The notes below the pieces were generated by a model. It saw nothing but the letters and a program-made list of their open reading frames with translations. It ran no database searches and was not told the DNA's origin. Below, piece by piece: positions 25,978 to 35,516 of a DNA stretch of 64,000 nt. Source of the DNA: Boseongicola sp. H5 (lineage in GTDB: Bacteria > Pseudomonadota > Alphaproteobacteria > Rhodobacterales > Rhodobacteraceae); contig JACNMN010000002.1 in assembly GCA_020622165.1 (NCBI GenBank), forward strand, positions 496,001-560,000. Direction: 5' to 3'. The stretch's first letter is position 1. Every line of letters starts with the position of its first letter. Position numbers and translations under genes: made by a program.

Positions 25978-27375
25978 ATGGCGAGCACCTCGACACCAAC
26001 AGCCAATCGCGGCCCAGTGCTGACCGACTGGCGCCCGGAGGATCCCCAGTTCTGGGAGACGACCGGCAAAGCCATCGCCACCCGAAATCTCTGGATCTCG
26101 ATCCCGAACCTTCTTCTTGCCTTTTCGGTCTGGATGGTCTGGTCCGTCGTGGTGGCGAAGATGCCCGCCATCGGGTTCGATTTCTCGGTGGGGGAGAGGT
26201 TCTGGCTGGCCGCCCTGCCCGGCTTGTCCGGAGCCACGCTCAGGATCTTCTACAGCTTCATGGTGCCGATCTTCGGTGGTCGCAAATGGACGGCGATCTC
26301 CACCGCGTCGCTGCTCCTGCCCGCGCTTGGTATCGGTTTCGCGATCCAGAACCCGGACACCAGCTATGTCACCTTCCTGCTCCTGGCGCTGATGTGCGGC
26401 TTCGGCGGCGGCAACTTCGCCTCCTCCATGGCCAATATCGCCTATTTCTATCCGAAGAAAACCAAGGGCAACGCGCTGGCGCTGAATGCGGGGCTCGGCA
26501 ATCTCGGCGTTTCGGTCATGCAGTTCGTGGTTCCGCTGGTCATCACCATGGGCGTGTTCGGCGCCATCGGCGGCGAACCGCAGCAACTCAGCGACGGCGG
26601 GCAGCTGTTCCTGCAGAATGCCGGCTTCATATGGGTCCCGTTCCTGGCGGTCAGCGCCATCGCCGCCTGGTTCGGCATGAACGATATCGCCGATGCCAAG
26701 GCCTCGCTCGGCGACCAGCTTTCGATCCTCAAGCGGTACCACAACTGGGTGATGTGCATCCTCTACACCGGCACGTTCGGGTCGTTCATCGGTTATGCGG
26801 CGGGCTTCCCTCTCTTGATGCGGACCCAGTTTCCGGAAGTCGACGCCTTGCAATTCGCCTTCCTCGGCCCGCTTGTCGGCGCGCTCAGCCGCGCGGCCAC
26901 GGGCTGGGTGTCGGACAAGTTCGGCGGCGGACGGGTGACCTTCTGGGTGTTCCTCGGCATGATCGTCGCGGTCTTCGGCGTGCTGCAGTTCCTGCCGTCC
27001 GAGGCCTCGCCAAGCGGCAACTTCTGGGGCTTCTTCGCCTGCTTCATGGCGCTGTTCTTCCTGACGGGCGTCGGCAATGCGTCGACCTTCCAGATGATCC
27101 CCTCGATCATGAAACAGGAGATCCCGCGTGTTGAACCGCAACTCGATGCCACCGCGTCGCAGCGGATGATCGAGCGCGAGAGTGCCGCGATCATCGCCTT
27201 CACCTCGGCCATCGCCGCCTACGGCGCCTTCTTCATCCCCAAGCTCTACGGCACGTCGATCTCGATGACCGGGGCCCCGAACGGCGCGCTCTGGGCGTTC
27301 CTCGGCTTCTACGCGATCTGCGCGGTGATCTGCTGGATCTACTACAGCCGCAAGAACGCGCCGGTTCCCTGCTGA
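25978..27375 (+). CDS. narK: Nitrate/nitrite antiporter, NarK2 type
   Basis: A 465-residue MFS protein with about 12 helices. The N-terminus TRNLWISIPNLLLAFSVWMV and the nitrate signature NAGLGNLGVSVMQFVVPLV are those of the NarK2/NarU class, which exchanges nitrate for nitrite across the cytoplasmic membrane. It follows narK1 after 70 bp and precedes narG. The start was chosen at MASTSTPTA behind AAAGGAC; the 35 upstream in-frame codons are Pro-rich and not conserved in character. Confidence 0.92.
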   Translation: MASTSTPTANRGPVLTDWRPEDPQFWETTGKAIATRNLWISIPNLLLAFSVWMVWSVVVAKMPAIGFDFSVGERFWLAALPGLSGATLRIFYSFMVPIFGGRKWTAISTASLLLPALGIGFAIQNPDTSYVTFLLLALMCGFGGGNFASSMANIAYFYPKKTKGNALALNAGLGNLGVSVMQFVVPLVITMGVFGAIGGEPQQLSDGGQLFLQNAGFIWVPFLAVSAIAAWFGMNDIADAKASLGDQLSILKRYHNWVMCILYTGTFGSFIGYAAGFPLLMRTQFPEVDALQFAFLGPLVGALSRAATGWVSDKFGGGRVTFWVFLGMIVAVFGVLQFLPSEASPSGNFWGFFACFMALFFLTGVGNASTFQMIPSIMKQEIPRVEPQLDATASQRMIERESAAIIAFTSAIAAYGAFFIPKLYGTSISMTGAPNGALWAFLGFYAICAVICWIYYSRKNAPVPC

Positions 27376-27437
27376 ACCAATGAAACATCCGCTGCGCCGT
27401 TCAGGCGGCGCGGCCCCCGCTTCTAGGAGACAGCCAA

Positions 27438-30400
27438 ATGAGCCACTTGCTCGACAGATTGAACTTCCTGCAATCCAAGGAACTGGAGCAGTTTTCGGAC
27501 GGCCATGGACAGGTCACCCGCGAAAACCGCGATTGGGAGGAGACCTACCGGAACCGCTGGCGGCACGACAAGGTCGTCCGGTCGACCCATGGGGTGAACT
27601 GCACCGGGTCATGTTCCTGGAAGATCTACGTCAAATCCGGGATCGTCACCTGGGAGACGCAGCAAACCGATTATCCGCGCACCCGGCCCGATCTGCCCAA
27701 TCACGAGCCGCGGGGTTGTGCGCGCGGCGCAAGCTACAGCTGGTATCTCTACTCCGCCAACCGGGTGAAAAACCCGCTGGTGCGCGGTCGGCTGATGAAG
27801 GTCTGGCGCAAGATGCGGGAGACGTTGAGCCCGATCGAGGCGTGGAGCAAACTGCAGGCCGATCCGATCCTGCGCGCCTCCTACGTGGAAACCCGCGGCA
27901 AGGGCGGGTTCGTCCGCGCAAGCTGGGACGAGGCGACCGAGATCACGGCGGCGGCCAACGCCTACACCGCCAAGACCTACGGGCCCGACCGGGTGTTCGG
28001 CTTTTCCCCGATCCCCGCGATGTCGATGATCTCCTACGCCGCGGGCTCGCGCTACCTGTCGCTTCTGGGTGGCGTCTGCATGTCGTTCTACGACTGGTAT
28101 TGCGACCTTCCGCCAGCCTCGCCGATGACCTGGGGCGAGCAGACCGACGTGCCGGAATCGGCCGACTGGTACAACGCGGGCTACCTGCTGATCTGGGGCT
28201 CGAACGTGCCACAGACCCGGACGCCAGATGCCCATTTCTATACCGAGGCGCGCTATCGCGGCACCAAATCCGCGGTGATCTGCCCGGACTATTCCGAAGC
28301 CGCAAAGTTCGGCGATGTCTGGCTGAACGTGAAACAGGGCACCGATGCGGCCCTCGCCATGGCCTTCGGCCATGTGATCCTGCGCGAGTTCCATCTGGAC
28401 CGTCAGGCCGAGTATTTCGAGGAATACACCCGAAAATACAGCGATTTCCCGATGCTGGTGAAGCTGGACCGGAAAGACGGCCGCCTGATCCCGGGCCGTT
28501 TCCTGCGCGCCGACGATCTGGACGGCAAGTTGGGCGAAGAGAACAACCCGGAATGGAAAACCGTCGCGCTGGACGCGATCTCCGGCAGGATGGTCGCGCC
28601 CAACGGCTCCATCGGCTACCGGTGGGGCGAAGACGGTGAATGGAACCTTGAGGAACGCGCCGGCGCGACGGAAACCGAGCTGAAGATATCGCTGATCCTG
28701 GATGAGGATCATGACGATGTCGTGGGCGTCGATTTCCCCTATTTCGGGGGCGAGGCCACGCCGGAATTTGCCACCGACGCGGACCATCCCGATGTGCTGA
28801 CCCGCAACATCCCGGTCCGCAAGGTGCAGACGGCGGACGGCGAGATGCTTGTGGCCACCGTATTCGACCTCTTCTGCGCCAATTACGGGCTTGACCGTGG
28901 ACTTGGCGGGGACTGGGTCGCCGCAGATTACGCCGATGAGGTTCCGGGCACCCCGGCCTGGGCGGCGAAAATCACCGGTGTCCCTGCCGACAAGATCATC
29001 CATGTGGCCCGCGAGTTCGCCCTGAACGCCGAAAAGACGAGGGGCAAATCCATGGTCATCATCGGCGCGGCGATGAACCACTGGTATCACATGGACATGA
29101 ACTATCGCGGCGTCATCAACATGCTGGTGATGTGCGGCTGCGTGGGCCAGTCCGGCGGGGGCTGGGCCCATTACGTGGGTCAGGAGAAACTGCGCCCGCA
29201 AACCGGCTGGCTGCCGCTCGCCTTCGCGCTGGACTGGGGACGCCCGCCCCGGCACATGAATTCCACCTCCGCATGGTACGCGCATACGGATCAGTGGCGC
29301 TACGAACAACTGACGGCGAACGAGATCATCTCGCCCACGGCGCCCGATGGCGACTGGGATGTCACGATGATCGACTACAATATCCGCGCCGAGCGGATGG
29401 GCTGGCTGCCGTCTGCCCCGCAGCTCAAGACCAATCCGCTGGAGGTTGCGAAGGCGGCGAAGGACGCCGGCAAGGAGATCCCGGCCTATGTCAGCGAACA
29501 GTTGAAATCCGGCGCGCTTGAGATGTCCTGCGAAGATCCGGACGCGCCCGAGAACTGGCCGCGCAACCTGTTTGTCTGGCGCTCGAACCTTCTGGGGTCC
29601 TCCGGCAAGGGCCACGAATACTTTCTCAAGCACCTGCTTGGCACAGATCACGGCGTTCTGGGCAAGGATCTGGGCGAGGAAGGCAAGCAATTGCCGCGGG
29701 AGGCCAAATGGCACGAGGAGGCGCCGCGCGGAAAGCTCGACCTGCTGGTGACCATCGATTTCCGAATGTCCACCACGGCGGTCTATTCCGATATCGTTCT
29801 GCCCACGGCCAGCTGGTACGAGAAGAACGACCTCAACACTTCGGACATGCACCCGTTCATCCACCCTCTGCAGGCGGCGGTGGACCCGGCCTATGAAAGC
29901 AAATCGGACTGGGAGATCTTCAAGGCGATCGCCAGGAAGTTCCAGGAGGTGGCGCCCGAGGTTCTGGGCCGCGAGACCGATATCGTCGCGGTGCCGATCC
30001 TGCACGATACGCCGGGCGAGATCGCCCAGGACCAGGTGAAGGACTGGAAGGCGGGCGAATGCAACCTGATCCCCGGCAAGACCGCCCCGAACTTCGTGGC
30101 GGTGGAGCGGGACTACCCGGCGCTTTACGACCGTTTCGTCGCCCTTGGACCGCTGATGGACAAGATCGGCAACGGCGGCAAGGGCATCAGCTGGAACACC
30201 GAGACCGAGGTTCAGCATCTGCGCGAGCTCAACGGCGAATGGCAGGACGGCCCGGCGAAGGGCTGCGCGAAAATCCTCACCGATATCGACGCCAGCGAGG
30301 TCGTTCTGATGCTGGCCCCCGAAACCAATGGCGAGGTGGCGGTGAAGGCCTGGGAGGCGCTGTCGAAAGCCACGGGCCGCGAGCACGCGCATCTGGCGCT

Positions 30401-31172
30401 GCCCAAGGAGGATGAGAAAATCCGCTTCCGCGATATCGCGGCGCAACCGCGCAAGATCATCTCCTCGCCCACATGGTCCGGTCTTGAGAGCGAAAAGGTC
30501 TGCTACAACGCCGGCTACACCAACGTGCACGAGCTGATCCCGTGGCGCACGCTGACAGGGCGCCAGCAGCTCTATCAGGATCATCTCTGGATGCGGGCCT
30601 TCGGCGAGGGCTTCATGTCCTACCGCCCGCCAGTGGACCTCAAAACGATCACCGATGAGGTGAACACCGACACGGGCGAGCCGCATCTGGTGCTGAACTT
30701 CATCACCCCCCACCAGAAATGGGGGATCCATTCCACCTATTCCGACAACCTGCTGATGCTCACGCTGAACCGGGGCGGCCCGGTGGTCTGGATCAGCGAG
30801 GCGGACGCCAAAAGCGTGGGCATCGCCGATAACGACTGGGTCGAGGCCTACAACGTCAACGGCGCGCTGACGGCGCGGGCGGTCGTGTCTCAGCGCATGA
30901 AGAACGGCACGATCTTCATGTATCACGCCCAGGAGAAGATCGTGAACACGCCCGGCTCCGAGAAGACCGGAAACCGCGGCGGCATTCATAACTCCGTCAC
31001 CCGCGCGACGCTGAAACCGACCCATATGATCGGCGCCTACGCGCAGCAATCCTACGGCTTCAACTACTACGGCACCGTCGGATCGAACCGCGATGAATTC
31101 GTGATTGTCAGAAAAATGCGGAAGGTCGACTGGCTCGACGCTCCCGCCACCGGAACGGAGGCAAAGGCATGA
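27438..31172 (+). CDS. narG: Respiratory nitrate reductase alpha subunit
   Basis: The 1244-residue catalytic subunit that reduces nitrate to nitrite at a molybdenum bis-MGD centre on the cytoplasmic face of the membrane. The FS0 iron-sulfur ligands His51, Cys55, Cys59 and Cys94 are present. The Mo-ligand Asp lies in TWGEQTDVPESADWYN. The length equals the usual NarG. AGGAGA precedes the ATG. A six-pair hairpin (GCGCCG/CGGCGC, 27394-27411) lies between narK2 and narG and may tune transcript levels. It overlaps narH by ATGA. Confidence 0.97.
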   Translation: MSHLLDRLNFLQSKELEQFSDGHGQVTRENRDWEETYRNRWRHDKVVRSTHGVNCTGSCSWKIYVKSGIVTWETQQTDYPRTRPDLPNHEPRGCARGASYSWYLYSANRVKNPLVRGRLMKVWRKMRETLSPIEAWSKLQADPILRASYVETRGKGGFVRASWDEATEITAAANAYTAKTYGPDRVFGFSPIPAMSMISYAAGSRYLSLLGGVCMSFYDWYCDLPPASPMTWGEQTDVPESADWYNAGYLLIWGSNVPQTRTPDAHFYTEARYRGTKSAVICPDYSEAAKFGDVWLNVKQGTDAALAMAFGHVILREFHLDRQAEYFEEYTRKYSDFPMLVKLDRKDGRLIPGRFLRADDLDGKLGEENNPEWKTVALDAISGRMVAPNGSIGYRWGEDGEWNLEERAGATETELKISLILDEDHDDVVGVDFPYFGGEATPEFATDADHPDVLTRNIPVRKVQTADGEMLVATVFDLFCANYGLDRGLGGDWVAADYADEVPGTPAWAAKITGVPADKIIHVAREFALNAEKTRGKSMVIIGAAMNHWYHMDMNYRGVINMLVMCGCVGQSGGGWAHYVGQEKLRPQTGWLPLAFALDWGRPPRHMNSTSAWYAHTDQWRYEQLTANEIISPTAPDGDWDVTMIDYNIRAERMGWLPSAPQLKTNPLEVAKAAKDAGKEIPAYVSEQLKSGALEMSCEDPDAPENWPRNLFVWRSNLLGSSGKGHEYFLKHLLGTDHGVLGKDLGEEGKQLPREAKWHEEAPRGKLDLLVTIDFRMSTTAVYSDIVLPTASWYEKNDLNTSDMHPFIHPLQAAVDPAYESKSDWEIFKAIARKFQEVAPEVLGRETDIVAVPILHDTPGEIAQDQVKDWKAGECNLIPGKTAPNFVAVERDYPALYDRFVALGPLMDKIGNGGKGISWNTETEVQHLRELNGEWQDGPAKGCAKILTDIDASEVVLMLAPETNGEVAVKAWEALSKATGREHAHLALPKEDEKIRFRDIAAQPRKIISSPTWSGLESEKVCYNAGYTNVHELIPWRTLTGRQQLYQDHLWMRAFGEGFMSYRPPVDLKTITDEVNTDTGEPHLVLNFITPHQKWGIHSTYSDNLLMLTLNRGGPVVWISEADAKSVGIADNDWVEAYNVNGALTARAVVSQRMKNGTIFMYHAQEKIVNTPGSEKTGNRGGIHNSVTRATLKPTHMIGAYAQQSYGFNYYGTVGSNRDEFVIVRKMRKVDWLDAPATGTEAKA

Positions 31173-32689
31173 GGATCCGCGCACAAATCGGCATGGTCCT
31201 GAACCTGGACAAATGCATCGGGTGTCACACCTGTTCGGTCACCTGCAAGAACGTCTGGACCAGCCGCGAGGGCGTTGAATACGCCTGGTTCAACAATGTC
31301 GAAACCAAGCCGGGCACCGGATACCCCACCGACTGGGAAAATCAGGCCCGCTGGAACGGCGGTTGGGAACGGTCGAAATCGGGCAAGCTGCATCCCAAAC
31401 AGGGCAGCAAATGGCGGATCCTGTCGAACATCTTCGGCAATCCCGACCTGCCCGAGATCGACGATTACTACGAGCCGTTCGATTTCGACTATGACCACCT
31501 GAAATCCGCGCCCGAGATGAAGGCGTTTCCGACCGCGCGGCCGTTTTCGAAGATCACCGGCGAGCGGATCGAAAAGATCGAAAAGGGCCCCAACTGGGAG
31601 GAGATCCTTGGGGGCGAGTTCGCCAAACGGTCTCAGGATTACAATTTCGAGGGCATCCAGAAGGAGATCTACGGCGAGTACGAAAACACCTTCATGATGT
31701 ATCTCCCGCGGTTGTGCGAACATTGCCTCAACCCGACCTGCGCGGCCTCCTGCCCGTCCGGGGCGATCTACAAACGCGAGGAAGACGGCATCGTTCTGAT
31801 CGATCAGGAGAAATGCCGGGGCTGGCGGATGTGCGTCTCCGGCTGTCCCTACAAGAAGGTCTATTACAACTGGGAAAGCGGCAAATCCGAGAAATGCACG
31901 CTCTGCTACCCGCGGATCGAAAGCGGCAATCCAACGGTCTGTTCGGAAACCTGCGTGGGGCGCATCCGCTATCTGGGCGTGATGCTCTACGACGCCGACA
32001 AGATCGAGGAAGCGGCGAATATGGAGGACACGCAGGATCTCTATGACGCGCAGCTTGGCGTCTTCCTCGACCCCAACGATCCGGTGGTGATCGAAACGGC
32101 CCGCGCCGACGGTATCCCCGAGGATTGGATCAAGGCCGCGCAGGAAAGCCCGATCTGGAAGATGGCGATGGAATGGAAAGTCGCCTTCCCGCTGCATCCG
32201 GAATACCGCACGCTGCCGATGGTCTGGTACATCCCGCCGCTCAGCCCGATCCAGAACGCCGCCGAGGCCGGAAAGATCGGCACCGATGGCGACATGCCGG
32301 ATGTTCAGTCGCTCCGCATTCCGGTACGGTATCTCGCCAACATGCTGACCGCCGGAGATGAAGCGCCCGTGGTCACCGCGCTTGAACGGATGCTGGCGAT
32401 GCGGGCCTATATGCGGGCCAAGACCGTGGACGGCGTGATCGACGAAGGCGTGGCCGCCCGTGTCGGCCTGTCCGGCCGGGTGATCGAAAAAATGTATAAA
32501 ATCATGGCTTTGGCCGATTACGAGGATCGTTTCGTGATCCCCACCACGCACCGCGAACAGGTCGAAGAGGCCTATGATCTGCGGGGCGGCTGCGGCTTCA
32601 CCGACACCAATGGCTGCTCTCCGGGCATCAGCAAGGGCTCGCTGTTCGGCGGCAAGAAGAAACCCCTGAAAATGCCGGAGGCGATGTAA
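31169..32689 (+). CDS. narH: Respiratory nitrate reductase beta subunit
   Basis: The 506-residue electron-transfer subunit. Four cysteine groups hold three [4Fe-4S] and one [3Fe-4S] clusters: CIGCHTCSVTC near the N-terminus, CEHCLNPTCAASCPSG, CRGWRMCVSGCP (the Trp replaces a Cys, typical of the [3Fe-4S] site) and CTLCYPRIESGNPTVCSETC. It passes electrons from NarI heme to NarG. Its stop overlaps the narJ start by one base. Confidence 0.97.
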   Translation: MRIRAQIGMVLNLDKCIGCHTCSVTCKNVWTSREGVEYAWFNNVETKPGTGYPTDWENQARWNGGWERSKSGKLHPKQGSKWRILSNIFGNPDLPEIDDYYEPFDFDYDHLKSAPEMKAFPTARPFSKITGERIEKIEKGPNWEEILGGEFAKRSQDYNFEGIQKEIYGEYENTFMMYLPRLCEHCLNPTCAASCPSGAIYKREEDGIVLIDQEKCRGWRMCVSGCPYKKVYYNWESGKSEKCTLCYPRIESGNPTVCSETCVGRIRYLGVMLYDADKIEEAANMEDTQDLYDAQLGVFLDPNDPVVIETARADGIPEDWIKAAQESPIWKMAMEWKVAFPLHPEYRTLPMVWYIPPLSPIQNAAEAGKIGTDGDMPDVQSLRIPVRYLANMLTAGDEAPVVTALERMLAMRAYMRAKTVDGVIDEGVAARVGLSGRVIEKMYKIMALADYEDRFVIPTTHREQVEEAYDLRGGCGFTDTNGCSPGISKGSLFGGKKKPLKMPEAM

Positions 32690-33393
32690 TGGACCGGACG
32701 CTGAAATCTCTCTCGCTGACCCTCAGCTACCCCACCCGGGCGCTGCAGGAGGCCATGCCCGAGATCGGCGGCGTGCTCGCCTCCGACACCCGGCTGACCG
32801 CGGCCACCCGCAGGGCCCTTCGCCCGCTGGTGGAGGATATCGCGCAAAGCGACATCTACGATCTGGAAGAACGGTTCGTGATGCTGTTCGACCGCTCGCG
32901 CACCCTCTCGCTCAACCTCTTCGAGCATGTCCATGGCGAAAGCCGGGACCGGGGGGGCGCAATGGTCAGCCTGATGGAAACCTACCGCGATGCGGGTTTC
33001 GAACCGGTCACCTCCGAATTGCCCGATCACCTTCCGGTTTTGCTGGAATTCCTGGCCACCCAACCCTTCGCGGAGGCTCAGGATACCTTGGCGGACGCGG
33101 CGCATATCTTTCAGGCTCTGGCCAAACGGCTGGACCGCCGGGAAAGCCCATATGCCGCCGCGTTCGCCGCTCTTTTACAGCTTTCCGGCCGAACCGCCGA
33201 TATCGAGGCGGTGCGCGACCTTCTGAACGAGCCCGAGACGGATCCGAACGATCTGGAGGCGCTCGATGCCGTCTGGGAAGAAAGCGAGGTCGTTTTCGGC
33301 CCAGACCCCAACGCCGGCTGCCCGCAAGTGCGCGAAATGCTGTCGCGCATCGATACGCCCGTCACCCCCGCCCCGCATCACGCGGCCGAATAG
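32689..33393 (+). CDS. narJ: Nitrate reductase maturation chaperone (delta subunit)
   Basis: A 234-residue cytoplasmic chaperone needed for molybdenum cofactor insertion into NarG; it is not part of the final enzyme. The NarJ/TorD-type pattern HVHGESRDRGGAMVSLMETYRDAGF and the helix-rich DHLPVLLEFLATQP are clear. Its start overlaps the narH stop, which suggests translational coupling. Confidence 0.95.
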   Translation: MDRTLKSLSLTLSYPTRALQEAMPEIGGVLASDTRLTAATRRALRPLVEDIAQSDIYDLEERFVMLFDRSRTLSLNLFEHVHGESRDRGGAMVSLMETYRDAGFEPVTSELPDHLPVLLEFLATQPFAEAQDTLADAAHIFQALAKRLDRRESPYAAAFAALLQLSGRTADIEAVRDLLNEPETDPNDLEALDAVWEESEVVFGPDPNAGCPQVREMLSRIDTPVTPAPHHAAE

Positions 33394-33405
33394 GGAGGAA
33401 GACCC

Positions 33406-34149
33406 ATGTTTTCCAATCTCGATATCGACTTCATCATCTTCGGGATCATGCCCTACGCGGCGTTGACCATCCTCGTGGTGGGCTCCATCGCAAGGTATGA
33501 ACGCGATCCCTTCACCTGGAAAAGCTCCTCCAGCCAGCTCTTGCGCCGCAAGCAGCTGATATGGGGGTCGATCCTGTTCCATGTCGGCATCATCACCGTG
33601 TTCCTCGGGCATCTGATCGGATTGTTCACGCCGGTCTGGGTGCTGGACGCGGTGGGCATTCCCTATTGGTTCAAGCAGTGGATGGCGGTTGTCATCGGCG
33701 GCCCGGCCGGGATTGCCGCGCTGATCGGCTCGACGATCCTTCTGCACCGGCGGCTGGTGGACCCCCGCATCCGTGCCACATCCAGCTTTGCCGATATCGG
33801 CATCATGGTGCTGATCTGGCTGCAGCTGGCGATCGGACTGCTGACCATCACGCAGACGCTGCAACATATGGACGGCTCGGAAATGGTCCGCTTCATGACC
33901 TGGTCCCAGAGCATCTTGACCTGGAACATCAACGCCTGGTCCACGATGATCGACGTTCACTGGCTTTACCGGGCGCATATCTTCCTGGGTCTCCTGATCA
34001 CGGCGCTGTTCCCGTTCACACGGCTGGTGCATATGATCTCGGGCTTCGCCGCGCCATTCCGGTTCCTGCTCCGCCCCGGTTATCAGATCGTGCGGTCGCG
34101 GCGGCGGGCTCCCCTGCCCAAGCGGGCCGGATCGACCCCGGCGGAGTAG
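33406..34149 (+). CDS. narI: Respiratory nitrate reductase gamma subunit (cytochrome b)
   Basis: A 247-residue membrane protein with five hydrophobic helices. It binds two b-type hemes and oxidises quinol for the nitrate reductase. Candidate heme-ligand histidines lie in SILFHVGIITVFLGHLIGL and in the C-terminal helices WLYRAHIFLGLL and RLVHMISG. GGAGGAAG precedes the ATG. It ends five bases before the PPIase gene. Confidence 0.96.
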   Translation: MFSNLDIDFIIFGIMPYAALTILVVGSIARYERDPFTWKSSSSQLLRRKQLIWGSILFHVGIITVFLGHLIGLFTPVWVLDAVGIPYWFKQWMAVVIGGPAGIAALIGSTILLHRRLVDPRIRATSSFADIGIMVLIWLQLAIGLLTITQTLQHMDGSEMVRFMTWSQSILTWNINAWSTMIDVHWLYRAHIFLGLLITALFPFTRLVHMISGFAAPFRFLLRPGYQIVRSRRRAPLPKRAGSTPAE

Positions 34150-34154
34150 GCGAC

Positions 34155-34952
34155 ATGGCAACAGCGCTCTTCCCCGATCTGGTCGTCAATGGCGAGGTGG
34201 TCCCCCAGATCCGCATCGCCGCCGAAGCGCAGAACCACGAGGCGCCGAAAGGCAAACCCGGCGTCGCATGGCGCAAGGCCGCCCAGGCCCTCGCGATCCG
34301 CACCCTGATGCTGCAGGAGGCCGCGCGGCGGGGGCTGGTCGCGGATCCTGCCGAGATCGGGCCGGGCCGCTTCGAAACCGAGGAGGAGGCCCTGATCCGG
34401 GGCCTTCTCGACGCGGTCATCACCGTCGCTCCGCCCGAAGAGGCCGCCATCGACGCGGAATGGCGCAAGGACCCGGCGCGGTTCCAAACCCCACCTCTTT
34501 GGGAGGTGTCCCACATCCTTGTGGCCTGCGACCCCCGCGACGAGGCAACACGCGAGAGCGCACGAAGCCGCGCCGCCGGCCTGACATCTCTGGCGCTGGA
34601 AACACCGGACAGCTTTGCCAAGCTCGCCCGCCACAACTCCGACTGCGGATCCAGATCGAACGGTGGCGCGCTCGGCCAGCTTGGCCCCGGCGACACCGTA
34701 CCCGAGTTCGAAGCGGCCCTGCGCCGCCTTGCAGAGGCCGAGATCACGCCCGAGCCGGTTCTGACCCGCCATGGATATCATGTCATCCGGATGGATGCGC
34801 TTGGCCCGCGCCGGGTGCTGCCCTATTCGGCGGTCAGGCAGAAAATCTCCGACGCGATGGAGAAAGCCGCGTGGACCGAAGCAGCACGGGCGTTTGTCAC
34901 CAACCTTGTCGAGGCCGCCCGCATCACCGGCACCGACATGCGTCCGGTCTGA
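34155..34952 (+). CDS. Parvulin-type peptidyl-prolyl isomerase in the nar operon
   Basis: A 265-residue protein without a signal peptide. The parvulin domain (about 110-205) is recognised by VSHILVACDPRDEATRESAR, FAKLARHNSDCGSRSNGGALGQ and HGYHVIRMDALGP. A helical N-terminal part precedes it (LMLQEAARRGL). Parvulin genes follow narGHJI in several proteobacteria and probably help fold the reductase in the cytoplasm. It starts five bases after narI, so it belongs to the operon. Confidence 0.88.
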   Translation: MATALFPDLVVNGEVVPQIRIAAEAQNHEAPKGKPGVAWRKAAQALAIRTLMLQEAARRGLVADPAEIGPGRFETEEEALIRGLLDAVITVAPPEEAAIDAEWRKDPARFQTPPLWEVSHILVACDPRDEATRESARSRAAGLTSLALETPDSFAKLARHNSDCGSRSNGGALGQLGPGDTVPEFEAALRRLAEAEITPEPVLTRHGYHVIRMDALGPRRVLPYSAVRQKISDAMEKAAWTEAARAFVTNLVEAARITGTDMRPV

Positions 34953-34955
34953 CCC

Positions 34956-35516
34956 ATGCCGCCCGGTCCGTCTCCATCCCCGTCCGAACCGCCCCGCACA
35001 TTCCGGCGGCTTGGAAACCCGCTGGATTTTCTGGAGCAGGATCACCGGCAGGCGAGGGAGATCTGCGATCAGATCGATGGGCTGGTGCGGATCGGGGCCG
35101 TGGACGGCCCGGCTGCGCAGAGGATCATCGCCTTTCTGACCCACATCTTCCCGCCGCATCTGGTCGACAGCGATGATGATCTGCACCCGCTCATGCGCCG
35201 CCGCTGCCCGCAGGAGGACGGGATCGCGCGCGTGCTTGACGGGCTGCAGGCCGATCACGGCGCGCTGCGGCAGATGATCCCGGGCGTCATCGACATCCTT
35301 GGCGGCGCCGGAGCGCGGACACGGCCCGCCCCCCTGTCGAAATCCGGGCGCGAGACCTTGAGCGCGTTCAGCAGACAGGCACGGCGCGTTCTCATCGTGG
35401 AAACCGGGATCGTTCTGCCTATTGCCCGCGCGCGTCTTGGCGGGGGCGACCTTGGCTCGCTCCGCCTGCGGATGCTGCAACGGCGCGGGCTGGACCGGGT
35501 GATGGATACGCCGTGA
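34956..35516 (+). CDS. Hemerythrin HHE domain-containing protein
   Basis: A 186-residue cytoplasmic protein with a four-helix hemerythrin-like pattern: FLEQDHRQAREICDQID, FLTHIFPPHLVDSDDDLHPLM and LQADHGALRQMI carry His/Asp/Glu candidate iron ligands, and VLIVETGIVLPIARARL supplies a Glu. Such proteins bind O2, NO or act in iron-centre repair. In the nar operon a role in nitrosative stress or oxygen sensing is plausible. It starts three bases after the PPIase stop and overlaps the next gene by ATGA-type spacing (35513-35516). Confidence 0.78.
   Translation: MPPGPSPSPSEPPRTFRRLGNPLDFLEQDHRQAREICDQIDGLVRIGAVDGPAAQRIIAFLTHIFPPHLVDSDDDLHPLMRRRCPQEDGIARVLDGLQADHGALRQMIPGVIDILGGAGARTRPAPLSKSGRETLSAFSRQARRVLIVETGIVLPIARARLGGGDLGSLRLRMLQRRGLDRVMDTP

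Noticed and set aside
27609-31184. A 1191-codon minus-strand open frame over narG
   Set aside because: narG is unmistakable on the other strand; the antisense frame is Arg/His/Gly-rich and matches nothing.
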